Origin: a bacterium
GTDB lineage: Bacteria; UBA8248
Reading direction: 5' to 3'
NCBI GenBank assembly: GCA_030922375.1
Contig: JAVEPB010000143.1
Span: 1-48,969, forward strand
DNA: 48,969 nucleotides
In this document: piece after piece, positions 1 through 7,449 of the stretch
Layout: every line of letters starts with the position of its first letter
How positions within the stretch are numbered: position 1 is the first letter of the stretch
Translations under genes and position numbers: made by a program
Notes under the pieces: model-generated
Seen by the model: the letters and a program-made list of their open reading frames with translations, nothing else
What the model was told of the DNA's origin: nothing
The model's database searches: none

Positions 1-544
1 CGCCCGGATGGATCAGGATTGGAACGTCGAGCGAAACCACCTTGTCCCAGAACACGTCCAGCGCCGGGTCGTCGAGATTTCGCCCCCGGACGTTCGTGCC
101 GATTTTGACGCCCTTGTGGCCGCGTTTCACAGCGCGCTCGAGCTCCCGGGCCGCGGCGGGCGGGTCCTGCAGGGGGACAGCGGCGATGCAGCTGAACTTG
201 CCGGGATATTTATCGGCGAGGGCGGCGAGGCCGTCGTTCATCGAGGAAGCGATTTCGGCCGCCATCCCGGCCTCGAGGAGATAGAAGGTCATGTAGGTGA
301 TCGCCGAGAGAACCTGGTGGTCGATGCCCATCTTCTTCATGTCCGAGAGGCGCTGTTCGGGGTCGATCGCTTCTCTCGGTATGCGGTTCTGGGACCGGAC
401 AACCTGGTTGGAGATTTCGTCCTCCCGGACGAGGATCTCCCATTTTTCGCCCCGCTCGATGCGCAGGGTGGGGGCGTAGCGGCCGTCGCGTAGCTCTTTC
501 ATGATTCCTTCGGGAACGATGTGAGCGTGGTGATCGATGATCAA
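1..544 (-). CDS. Amidohydrolase family protein (ACMSD-like), 3' end cut by window
   Basis: Partial gene; the C-terminal part lies beyond base 1. It starts with TTG at 544, 7 nt after AAAGGA. The protein opens MIIDHHAHIVPEG, giving the metal-binding H-x-H (H6, H8) that begins the TIM-barrel amidohydrolase_2 fold, and near the edge reads PILIHPG, the strand carrying a further metal histidine. Between them are segments typical of 2-amino-3-carboxymuconate semialdehyde decarboxylase relatives, such as a GIDHQVLSA-type segment and GHKGVKIGTN. Members decarboxylate or hydrolyse small carboxylic substrates in the cytoplasm; the substrate here is unknown. It lies 39 bp downstream of the 584-1300 gene on the same strand, so the two are probably co-transcribed. 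Family call is firm, function is not. Confidence 0.85.
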   Translation of the reverse strand, partial: MIIDHHAHIVPEGIMKELRDGRYAPTLRIERGEKWEILVREDEISNQVVRSQNRIPREAIDPEQRLSDMKKMGIDHQVLSAITYMTFYLLEAGMAAEIASSMNDGLAALADKYPGKFSCIAAVPLQDPPAAARELERAVKRGHKGVKIGTNVRGRNLDDPALDVFWDKVVSLDVPILIHPG

Positions 545-583
545 GGCGTTTCCTTTCTAGCGTCCGGAAGCGGGAGGCGATTG

Positions 584-1300
584 TTATGCGGGGGGCCAGA
601 TTCGCTCCCCGAGGGTGGGCGAGCCCGGTGCGTGGATGAGGCTCTTCACGGCGTTGCGCGACCTTTCAATCGTTTCGGTGGTGAAATTTTCCTTGAGCGA
701 CTCGAGCGAGATCCACTCGTACATGATCGCGTGCTTGGCCCAGCCCGAGACGGAAACCAGATTGCGCGCTCCGACGCAGCCCGCCATCTCCTTCAGGCGG
801 GGCATCCGAACCTGGGCGTACCAGGAGCCGAGTTCGTCCTCGTTTTCGCGGGCGTTGATGTTGAAAGAGCCCACCTGGATGGCGGGGCCGGGGGTGATGC
901 CCGGCGAGCGGGTGGCGGCCTCGAAGCCGTCGATCCGGTTGTGCTCCATGAAGACACAGGAGCGCTCCCCCCCTCGCCGCCCGAGCATCTCCCGCTCCTC
1001 GGCGCCCCATTCCCCGGCGAGCTGGGCCGGGCTGGGGTCGAGGAAGGTGGTCGGAAGCTCCGCCCCGAAGAGGAGAAGATAGCCGTTTCCGGCGGGGACG
1101 CCGGGATCGCCGGTGTGGGTCAGGATACGGCTCTTGTGCGCTTCGCGCTCCTCGTCCCAGACGTTCTCGACGTGGGCCGCCCACAGGTAGCCGGGCCGCT
1201 TGAGGGCCTTGGGGAGATGAACCTCGTGGAGCCAGGAGAGGTACTCTTCCTTGCCGTCAGCGGGGAGATCGTACCAGGTCGCCCAAATGCCTCGGTCCAT
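584..1300 (-). CDS. Unknown protein with two ferredoxin-like (dimeric alpha/beta barrel) repeats
   Basis: A 238-residue cytoplasmic protein with no signal peptide, starting MDRGIWATWYDLP behind GGAG. I do not recognise a named family. Two halves look related: residues 1-85 have WYDLPADGKEEYLSWLHEVH followed by a GYLWAAHVENVWD strand, and residues 150-225 have SWYAQVRMPRLKEMAGCVGA followed by SVSGWAKHAIMYEWISLESL. This pattern (strand, helix ending in H/P, strand) is typical of EthD/ABM-type dimeric alpha/beta barrel domains, here perhaps fused as an intramolecular dimer. It precedes the amidohydrolase with a 39-bp gap and is divergent from the MetE-like gene at 1532. A role in the same degradation pathway as the amidohydrolase is inference from position only. 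Confidence 0.75.
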   Translation of the reverse strand: MDRGIWATWYDLPADGKEEYLSWLHEVHLPKALKRPGYLWAAHVENVWDEEREAHKSRILTHTGDPGVPAGNGYLLLFGAELPTTFLDPSPAQLAGEWGAEEREMLGRRGGERSCVFMEHNRIDGFEAATRSPGITPGPAIQVGSFNINARENEDELGSWYAQVRMPRLKEMAGCVGARNLVSVSGWAKHAIMYEWISLESLKENFTTETIERSRNAVKSLIHAPGSPTLGERIWPPA

Positions 1301-1531
1301 CGGAGGTCTCCTTCATGAAATCCGGATTAAAGGTGTCTATATTCAATGAGGTTCCCGATGCGCGCCGGCGCGGCCGCCGGATACATCCCTTGAAACCGTG
1401 TAGCGCTTTTCGGCGTCCGTCCGGAGAGGGCCGAGGGAAAACGCCTTCGCCCGGAGTGTTTCTGGTTGGCCTCTTATCCTTTATGATGCCTGTATCAGAA
1501 AATCCCGATGAATTAATGAGGAGCCGAGGCC

Positions 1532-2707
1532 TTGTACACAGCGACCGATGGAATCACGCTTCCCTCAACAATCGCCGGCTCGTTGCCGCGCCCCGGCTGG
1601 TTCACCGGAAACCTCGCCGGCCGCCCGTTTCGGGCGGCGATGGTGGACCGGACCTTCCGCGAGCAGTACCTCGATGCGGTTTCGGCCTTCATCCGCGATC
1701 AGGAGCGCGCGGGCATCGATATCGTCACCGACGGCGACGCGCGGTTCGACAACGACGAGGGCGGGCGCTCCTGGATCAGCTACGTGATGGAGCGCCTCGA
1801 CGGCGTATCCGACTACCATTCCATCCAATATAAATATCCGCAAAGGAACACTCAAGCGATGGGCAGCATACTCTACGAGGTCCACAACTCGAGGATGCTC
1901 CCCATCGTGACGGGAAAGATAGGGCCCGGCCACATCGAGCTCCCCCAGCTCTGGCGCTGCGCCCAGCAGATGACGACGAAGCCGGTCAAAATAGGAATAG
2001 CGAGCCCGGAGCAGATCGGCCGGATGCTCCCCAACGTTCACTACGAGGATCGAAAAGAGCTCGTCGCCGAGTTGTCCGACATCATGAACGCGGAGTTTCA
2101 CCGGCTCGCCGACGCGGGCGCCACCGTGTTCCAGGTCGAGGAGCCCTGGACCCACCGGTTGGATTACAAGGCCCCCGGCGCCGAAGTCGCCGCGGAGGAG
2201 AGCGTCGCGCTATTCAACCGGAGCGTGCGGGGGCTGCGCGGCAAACTCGAGCTTTGGTGCCACACGAGCTGGGGAAACCCCGCGCAGCAGCTCGGAGGCG
2301 GTTCCGGGAACGGCTATGGCCCCGCCCTCGGGTACATGAACGAGTTGGACGTGGACGTTCTCACCTTTGAGTGCGCGAGTGTGGATGGCGCCGATCTCGG
2401 GGAGATCGCCGGGAAAATCACGAAACCCAAGATCGGAATCGGCGCCGTTGACTCCCGGACGCTTCAGGTGGAGCGGCCCGAGGAGGTAGCCGCCCTGATT
2501 CGCAGAGGACTTGATGTGATTCCCGCCGATCGGCTGTGCCTCACGACCGACAGCGGTTTTGGCCGCGAGGGAATGGGCAGGAGACACGCTTTTTATAAGA
2601 TGACCGCCCTCGTCCGGGGGGCGAACATCGTCCGCAGGGAGCTGGGGGCTCCCGAAGCCTATGTATCGGCGGCGGACGCCCGTTTCGCCATCGTGGACGG
2701 TGAGTGA
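1532..2707 (+). CDS. Cobalamin-independent methionine synthase (MetE C-terminal-like) family protein with altered zinc site
   Basis: A 391-residue TIM-barrel protein of the MetE/UROD superfamily, starting at TTG 1532 about 9 nt after GAGGAG. It corresponds to the catalytic half of MetE only: SLPRP near residue 17, GIDIVTDGD (61-69), and the barrel end TTDSGFGREG (338-347). In MetE the zinc ligands are H641, C643, E665 and C726. Here the matching positions appear to be H244, S246 (CHTSWGN), E280 (LTFECAS) and S341 (TDSGFG); the E-to-C726 spacing of 61 residues is kept. Both thiolate ligands are therefore serine, so ordinary homocysteine methylation is doubtful. Stand-alone relatives act on other thiols or on degradation intermediates. 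Divergent from the gene pair at 1-1300. Confidence 0.85.
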   Translation: MYTATDGITLPSTIAGSLPRPGWFTGNLAGRPFRAAMVDRTFREQYLDAVSAFIRDQERAGIDIVTDGDARFDNDEGGRSWISYVMERLDGVSDYHSIQYKYPQRNTQAMGSILYEVHNSRMLPIVTGKIGPGHIELPQLWRCAQQMTTKPVKIGIASPEQIGRMLPNVHYEDRKELVAELSDIMNAEFHRLADAGATVFQVEEPWTHRLDYKAPGAEVAAEESVALFNRSVRGLRGKLELWCHTSWGNPAQQLGGGSGNGYGPALGYMNELDVDVLTFECASVDGADLGEIAGKITKPKIGIGAVDSRTLQVERPEEVAALIRRGLDVIPADRLCLTTDSGFGREGMGRRHAFYKMTALVRGANIVRRELGAPEAYVSAADARFAIVDGE

Positions 2708-2776
2708 GGCCGCGCCGCGCCGCTTTTTCTCCCTCTTTGGGGCTCCCGGCGTTCGTCTTTTTTGAAAGGAAGTTTT

Positions 2777-3160
2777 ATGGCCAAGGTATTAAGCGTGAAA
2801 AATATTCCCACCGAATTGAAGTACGAGCCGGGTTTCGAACTTAAATTCGGAATCACCGACGAGACCACCGGCATCGAGACCGCCACCCTCGCCAGGACCC
2901 ACTTTCCCGCCGGAAGCAAGAGCAAGCGCCACTACCATACCGAGGGGGATCTCATCTGGTACTGCATATCGGGGACGGCTGTTTGGTATATCGGGGAGGA
3001 GCAGGAGGAGATGGTGACCGAACCGGGAGATTTTATGTTCATCCCGAGAAACGAGATCCACTGCACCGCCGTACCGAGCCAGACGGAGCCCGTCGAGGGG
3101 GTCGGCGGATACGGGGGTTGCTCGAACCCCTACAAGAGCGGAAAGGTTTTCGTTGATTAG
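2777..3160 (+). CDS. Small cupin-domain protein
   Basis: A 127-residue single-domain cupin. The ATG at 2777 follows AAAGGAAG by 4-6 nt and gives MAKVLSVKN; an in-frame upstream start at 2762 has no better site. Cupin motif 1 is seen as RHYHTEGDLIWYCISG (H-x-H-x3-E) and motif 2 as EPGDFMFIPRNEIH, so the His/Glu metal site is complete. Such small cupins bind a divalent metal and often act as dioxygenases, isomerases or ligand sensors. It follows the MetE-like gene by 69 bp on the same strand and may share its transcript. Substrate unknown. Confidence 0.85.
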   Translation: MAKVLSVKNIPTELKYEPGFELKFGITDETTGIETATLARTHFPAGSKSKRHYHTEGDLIWYCISGTAVWYIGEEQEEMVTEPGDFMFIPRNEIHCTAVPSQTEPVEGVGGYGGCSNPYKSGKVFVD

Positions 3161-3200
3161 CCCCGGCGTGGGTTAGCTCCAGCGTGGATTAGCCCCGGCG
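3156..3200. repeat. 16-bp tandem repeat starting at the cupin stop codon
   Basis: Three units, attagccccggcgtgg (3156-3171), gttagctccagcgtgg (3172-3187) and attagccccggcg (3188-3200), run in an exact 16-bp register. The first unit contains the TAG stop of the cupin gene. It looks like a recent slippage or duplication of the 3' end of the gene. Confidence 0.8.
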
Positions 3201-3249
3201 CACCGAAGTTTCTGAAAATTCAGCCGGGGGAGAGGTCTCTTGCGGCGGA

Positions 3250-3759
3250 TTAGTTCCGGAGGGCGTTCTCCCACCGGCCGCTCGGCAGGCGGCAGGCGGT
3301 GTCGATCCCGCGCCGGGTATAGATTCCGGCCCGGAGGGTTTGTTCGTACTCCCGGCAGAACTGCCCGCTCGCGTTCTTGAAAGCGGGTTTCGCCACCACC
3401 GCGCCCCTGATTCCCGTCCGGGGATTCGACCATTTCACCTGGGTCCATGACCGTACTTTTTCGAGCGCATATTGCGTGTTTTCGGAGAGAAGGAAGCGGT
3501 CGCTGTCTTCCAGATAAATCGACGGCGAATGGCTGTAGCCGCCGTGATGGTGGGAATTGGGGTAGTGATCGGGGGAGTGATGGCGGTGCCCGAGCAGGTA
3601 GGGGCTCAGGAGGAGAAAATGTAATCCGATGCCGAAGCGGTGCCTTCGCCTGGCTTCGGCTTCGCCGCCAAGAAAAAAGACGGAAAACGCCGCCGCGAGG
3701 GCCGCCGCAACCAGGATTTTCCTCATCGCTCCGAGACCGCTCATTTGGTCGGATCCCAC
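3250..3759 (-). CDS. Exported protein with RT0821/17-kDa surface-antigen-like C-terminal domain
   Basis: Signal peptide MRKILVAAALAAAFSVFF followed by LGGEAEA and a likely cleavage after AEA. A basic, His-rich linker (RRRHRF, HRHHSPDH, HHHGGYSH) leads to a C-terminal domain of about 80 residues: TQVKWSNPRTGIRGAVV, FCREYEQTLRAG, DTACRLPSGRWE. The C-R-E-Y ... TACR-P-G-W pattern matches the domain found at the end of Rickettsia 17-kDa-antigen-like and RT0821/Lpp0805 proteins. GTG at 3759 has a GGAG 8 nt upstream; ATG at 3726 would give a more usual signal peptide length, so the start is uncertain. Envelope location is likely; no lipobox cysteine is seen. Confidence 0.75.
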   Translation of the reverse strand: MGSDQMSGLGAMRKILVAAALAAAFSVFFLGGEAEARRRHRFGIGLHFLLLSPYLLGHRHHSPDHYPNSHHHGGYSHSPSIYLEDSDRFLLSENTQYALEKVRSWTQVKWSNPRTGIRGAVVAKPAFKNASGQFCREYEQTLRAGIYTRRGIDTACRLPSGRWENALRN

Positions 3760-3892
3760 ATCGAATTCTCCGGGAAGTCCTGCGCTCCAGCCAGCGCATA
3801 GATTAGCAAAAAAAAGGGAATTTTGGCAGGAAATGTTATCGCTAAAAAGGTGAAACGGCGGGGCGCGGCGCTTCCGGTGAGAGCCGAGAGGT

Positions 3893-4252
3893 CTAGAACT
3901 CTTCTTCTTCGGATTCGGGGAATGCCTCCTCCATCGCGCTCAAAAAACCGCTTTTCTGCTCATCGGGGACATTGAGGGAAAATCCCATGTTCCAGGTGGG
4001 CGGGTCGTTGCCGTTCTCCGACCGCCAGGCCAAACTCGCCTGGCAGCCCATGAAGGACTTTCCGCTAACCTCGATTGTGCACTCAACCTCCTCTCCCACA
4101 TCGAACAATCGCGGGGATTCTACCATGAAACCGCCGACGCTGATGTCCCGGGGCGAAAGGAGAACATCCGAGATGACGGGGGCGTCGATGAGGACGAGAT
4201 TAGAGTACACCGGGTGGCGGTGAGAGGTCCGGTGTTCAACTCCAGGGGACAT
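3893..4252 (-). CDS. PilZ-domain protein (cyclic-di-GMP receptor)
   Basis: A 119-residue protein. ATG 4252 (MSPGVEHRTSHRHPV) has AGGAG 7 nt upstream, a better start than the in-frame one at 4372. Both PilZ motifs are visible: R-x3-R in RTSHR near the N-terminus and D-x-S-x2-G in DISVGG. The rest is a beta-barrel ending in the acidic tail FPESEEEEF. PilZ domains bind c-di-GMP and control motility, exopolysaccharide or attachment. It is stand-alone, with no enzymatic output domain and no flagellar or polysaccharide neighbours; a stand-alone cyclic-nucleotide-binding protein lies divergently 475 bp away. Confidence 0.85.
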   Translation of the reverse strand: MSPGVEHRTSHRHPVYSNLVLIDAPVISDVLLSPRDISVGGFMVESPRLFDVGEEVECTIEVSGKSFMGCQASLAWRSENGNDPPTWNMGFSLNVPDEQKSGFLSAMEEAFPESEEEEF

Positions 4253-4727
4253 GGGTGGTCTCCTGTGGCCGGGGCGGGTCCGCTCCGGCGTTAGTCGGTT
4301 TGACTCCCGATGAGTGGGGAGCGGTCGAGGGCCCGAAGAAACCGGATTCATTCCCGGGCCGCGCGCGATCAACTTATTTTATCGAGCTGCGACCTTTTTT
4401 ACCATTAAGGTTCCTGAAAACTAAAGGGATGAAAACAAGCGGCCAGATAGCGCTGAGGGCCCTGGACTCACCTCGTGAACTTTTCATCCGATGATAGCAG
4501 ACCGGCGCGGGCCGGAGACCTCCCCGTCATCCCCAATAATTCAAATAGTTTAATTTCGAGGCAAAAACACTCATCATTAGTGACTCTCGTCACGTAATAA
4601 TTCAGTGCGTATGATTGGAATGAGTGGTATTTTGGGAAAAAGAAAAATTGATCCGCACCGATAGACTGGGGCTCAAAAAAATGCACGCTATCAACGGATG
4701 GTCTGATTCCGGCGAGGGAGAGATGAT
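4253..4727. other. Divergent intergenic region, PilZ / cNMP-binding genes
   Basis: No convincing gene in 475 bp. The left 220 bp is GC-rich. From about 4535 to 4680 it becomes AT-rich, as expected for promoters, and holds the palindrome listed separately. A 72-codon minus-strand frame here (4468-4686) has no Shine-Dalgarno site and no recognisable domain. Confidence 0.6.
4580..4593. promoter_or_regulatory. Possible CRP/FNR-family operator (GTGA-N6-TCAC)
   Basis: GTGA (4580-4583), six bases, TCAC (4590-4593) form a perfect palindrome with the spacing of a CRP box, flanked by TTA on the left and GTAA on the right. It sits 135 bp upstream of the ATG of the cyclic-nucleotide-binding protein. Family knowledge supports a CRP/FNR-type regulator; no such DNA-binding protein is encoded in the window. 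Confidence 0.4.
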
Positions 4728-5276
4728 ATGACCGCCGAGGCTGGAGCGGGAAAAGGAACTGACCCCTCTCAAGTGAGGAGCCTGAACATCAGCCCCGCGA
4801 TACCGGAAAACCTTCTGCGCCTGATCGCCAAGCTCCAGAAAAACTACCATTTCTTCTCGGATATGAGCGAGTTTGAGGTCAGCGACTTCCTCAAGATGTG
4901 CAAGCAGGAGACCTACGAGGAAGGGCAAAAAATCTTCAGCGAGGGTGACAGCGCCGACCATTTCTATCTTCTGGTGTCGGGCGAAATCATCATCTCCATC
5001 AAGGAAAATGAAGTGGCGCGTCTGGAGGCGGGTGAGGTCTTCGGAGAGATGGCGCTCCTCGAAGAGATACCCAGGACCGCCAGCGCCTCGGCGGCCTCGC
5101 ACTCGGTCCTGTTTTTCATTCCCGTGAAGGCGCTGAGCACCAAGCTCCCGGCCTTGGCCTACAAGGTTTTGCTCGGGGTCGCGCATCAGATGTCGGCGAG
5201 ACTCCGCGAAGCGAACGAGCACTTCAAGATTCCGAAAAAACCCGAGTCCAAGCCAGAGCCAGAGCCGGAAGTCTAG
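4728..5276 (+). CDS. Stand-alone cyclic-nucleotide-binding domain protein (paralogue 1)
   Basis: A 182-residue protein with a single CNB domain (about 40-160). The phosphate-binding cassette reads FGEMALLEEIPRTASA (105-120), with the ribose-binding Glu (E107) and phosphate-binding Arg (R116) present, so real cAMP/cGMP binding is plausible. There is no helix-turn-helix, kinase, cyclase or channel part; the tail is a Pro-Glu-rich stretch (PESKPEPEPEV). Starts at ATG 4728 behind GAGGGAGAG. A close paralogue lies at 11288. Likely a small cytoplasmic sensor or regulatory subunit working through a partner; which partner is not visible. Confidence 0.85.
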   Translation: MTAEAGAGKGTDPSQVRSLNISPAIPENLLRLIAKLQKNYHFFSDMSEFEVSDFLKMCKQETYEEGQKIFSEGDSADHFYLLVSGEIIISIKENEVARLEAGEVFGEMALLEEIPRTASASAASHSVLFFIPVKALSTKLPALAYKVLLGVAHQMSARLREANEHFKIPKKPESKPEPEPEV

Positions 5277-5337
5277 CCCGTGGGGGGCCTCCGCCGGAGG
5301 GCTCCATCCCCTCGGCGGCTTGCCGGTGATTTGTCCC

Positions 5338-5690
5338 TCAGTGTAATCTGATCCCATCGAAATCGAATTTGACGGGCATTCCAGCGGCCCTATCGGCCGC
5401 ACCGTAAGGCTGTCCGCAAATCACGGAATGCGGCGTCAGTGCGCCACGCCCCCATTCCCTTGGAGGTTCGATCGACTCGATCATGGCGCCACCGGAGCCT
5501 GGGTCGAATGCCACCCGGTTGCCGGTGTCGCCCGTTAAAAAGGGGTTGAGCGAGTTCGTCGCCCTCCGCCCCGATACGTTCGAGTATCCCGCCGGGATCG
5601 TCGACGATGAACCCGATGTGGTGGATGCCGAGGGGGCTGCTCTTCCCGGGCGCGGCGAAGAAAACGGTAGTTATCAGGCGAATTTCTTGA
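5338..5690 (-). pseudogene. Decayed glyoxalase/VOC-fold (methylmalonyl-CoA-epimerase-like) gene fragment
   Basis: Translating the minus strand gives TTVFFAAPGKSSPLGIHHIG followed by FIVDDPGGILERIGAEGDEL in one frame. Close to the run CCCCTTTTTAACGG (about 5535-5550) the similarity jumps to another frame, LTGDTGNRVAFDPGSGGAM followed by IESIEPP, and ends at TGA 5340-5338. The two halves together form the C-terminal beta-alpha-beta3 unit of a VOC protein (HHIGF ... VAF-P ... MIE). The N-terminal unit is missing, because a stop is met just upstream. So there is at least one frameshift plus a 5' truncation. It is on the strand opposite to the next gene. Confidence 0.65.
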
Positions 5691-5732
5691 CCGGAATTAT
5701 TTCATTCCAGATCATATCGAGGAGACGGAATA

Positions 5733-6626
5733 ATGGCGGAGCGAGTGGGAATTGCCGGAATCGGTCTCATGGGGTCGGCCCTTTCGGCGCATCTCATAGA
5801 GGCGGGTTTCGAGGTCCAGGGGTTCGATGTAGACGGAAAACGGGTGGACGAGTTCGCCGAGCGCGGCGGCATCCCCGTGGAATCGCCGGCGGCGGCGGCC
5901 AAGGGCTCGCGCTGGATGGTCACCTCGCTCCCCACGAGCGACATCGTGCGCGAGGTGGTGTTCGGGGAGGGCGGCATCGTGGAGACGGCGGAGGAGGGAA
6001 TGATCCTCGCGGACGCGACGACCTCGCGGCCCGAGGATTCCGAGCGGCTCGGGGCCGAGCTCGCCGAGCGGGGGATCCGGTTTCTCGACGCCGCCGTGAG
6101 CGGCACCAGCACCATGGCTTGGGAGAAGGACCTCATCATCATCGCCGGTGGCGAGAAGGAAGCCTTCGACGCCTGCCGCCCCTATTTCGATGCCATGAGC
6201 CGCGCGGCCTACCACATGGGCCCGGTGGGTTCGGGTGCGGTCTGCAAGCTGATCATCAATTTGATTCTCGCCGCCAATCGCCTTGCGTTGGGAGAGGGGC
6301 TCGTGCTCGGGACGAAGGCGGGGATGGATATGGAAACACTTCTCACGGTTCTCAAGGACGGCGCGTGCAGTTCGAAGACGATGATCGACAAGGGCCCCAA
6401 GATGCTTAACGCCGACTATTCGCCCCAAGGGCTGGTGCGCATTTCGCTCAAGGATTCGCGCCTCATGCTCGAGCAGGGCCAGCGCTTCGGCTCGCCTATG
6501 ATGGTGACGAGCGTATGGTCCCAGGTGGCGCAAGCCGCCTACAACAAGGGGCTGGCGGAACAGGATTCGGTCGCTTTCTACGAGGTGTTGCGCGAAATGG
6601 CGGGCCTGGAGAACCGGGTCGATTAA
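5733..6626 (+). CDS. NAD(P)-dependent 3-hydroxyisobutyrate dehydrogenase / beta-hydroxyacid dehydrogenase family
   Basis: A 297-residue enzyme starting at ATG 5733, 8 nt after GGAG. Rossmann motif GIAGIGLMGSALS (6-18), substrate-loop DAAVSGTSTMA (119-129), and the catalytic region GSGAVCKLIINLI with Lys172 and Asn176. Family members oxidise 3-hydroxyisobutyrate, 2-hydroxymethylglutarate, tartronate semialdehyde and similar beta-hydroxy acids. The usual D-A-P-V-S-G-G is here D-A-A-V-S-G-T, so the substrate may differ. It is the first gene of a same-strand run: the SDR follows after 12 bp, then AKR and two acyl-CoA dehydrogenases. Confidence 0.9.
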   Translation: MAERVGIAGIGLMGSALSAHLIEAGFEVQGFDVDGKRVDEFAERGGIPVESPAAAAKGSRWMVTSLPTSDIVREVVFGEGGIVETAEEGMILADATTSRPEDSERLGAELAERGIRFLDAAVSGTSTMAWEKDLIIIAGGEKEAFDACRPYFDAMSRAAYHMGPVGSGAVCKLIINLILAANRLALGEGLVLGTKAGMDMETLLTVLKDGACSSKTMIDKGPKMLNADYSPQGLVRISLKDSRLMLEQGQRFGSPMMVTSVWSQVAQAAYNKGLAEQDSVAFYEVLREMAGLENRVD

Positions 6627-6638
6627 AAGGAGGAGCCG

Positions 6639-7400
6639 GTGAACGATTCGGCGATCGGTTTCGAAGGGCAGAGCGTCATCGTCACGGGGGGTGCGACCGG
6701 CATCGGCGAGTCGTGCGCCCATCTCTTCGCCCGGCGAGGCGCGTCGGTCACGGTGATGGATTTCGACGCCCGAGGAGCGGAGCGGGTGGCCGGCGAGGTG
6801 CGGGCCGAGGGCGGGGACGTGGCCGCCTCGATCGTCGATCTCACCGACTTCGGGGCCACCCGGGACGCCGTCGAAGGCGTCCGCGGCCGCACCGGGCGCC
6901 TCGATGTCCTGGTTCACAGCGCCGGGGGCTTTCCGCGCTACATCAGTCTCATCGATATGCCGGTCGAGGACTGGGACGGCGTTGTGAACAACAATCTCAA
7001 GTCGATGTTTCACCTGCTCAAGGCGGCGGCGCCTTTGATGATCGAGGGGGGCTACGGCCGCATCGTCACGCTCTCGAGCGCGGCGGCCCGGTCGAGCAAC
7101 CATTCGCCCCACTACACCTCGGCGAAAACCGGCGTCCTCGGCCTGACGCGGCAGGCGGCGCGCGAGCTCGGCTCCCACGGCATCACGGTGAACGCGGTGG
7201 CGCCCGCGAGCGTGAATACTCCCCGGACGATGGGCATGCGGACCGAGGCCCAGACCGAGAACATCCGGCGGATTACCCCCCTCGGGCGAATGTGCGAGCC
7301 CGAGGAGATCGCCTGGCCCATCGTTTTTTTGTGCAGCCGAGAGGCGGGCTATATCACCGGGGTCACCCTCGACATCAACGGCGGCTCGACAATGGTTTGA
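6639..7400 (+). CDS. SDR-family oxidoreductase
   Basis: Classical short-chain dehydrogenase of 253 residues. GTG start at 6639 with AAAAGGAGGAG just upstream. Cofactor motif GGATGIG (17-23), HSAG in place of NNAG (93-96), catalytic Ser146/147 in VTLSSAA, Tyr159 and Lys163 in HYTSAK, and the C-terminal GVTLDINGG typical of FabG-like members. Asp41 after the second beta strand suggests NAD(H) preference. Gap to the upstream dehydrogenase is 12 bp, which supports co-transcription. Substrate is unknown; pairing with a beta-hydroxyacid dehydrogenase and acyl-CoA dehydrogenases suggests a hydroxy/keto intermediate. Confidence 0.9.
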   Translation: MNDSAIGFEGQSVIVTGGATGIGESCAHLFARRGASVTVMDFDARGAERVAGEVRAEGGDVAASIVDLTDFGATRDAVEGVRGRTGRLDVLVHSAGGFPRYISLIDMPVEDWDGVVNNNLKSMFHLLKAAAPLMIEGGYGRIVTLSSAAARSSNHSPHYTSAKTGVLGLTRQAARELGSHGITVNAVAPASVNTPRTMGMRTEAQTENIRRITPLGRMCEPEEIAWPIVFLCSREAGYITGVTLDINGGSTMV

Positions 7401-7449
7401 GAGAAGACGCCGGGCGCACTTCGGTCTCTCTGTCATTCGAGGTTATTCG

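Noticed and set aside
4468..4686. Small minus-strand open frame in the AT-rich promoter region
   Set aside because: No ribosome-binding site, no similarity, unusual codon use, and overlaps the probable regulatory site.
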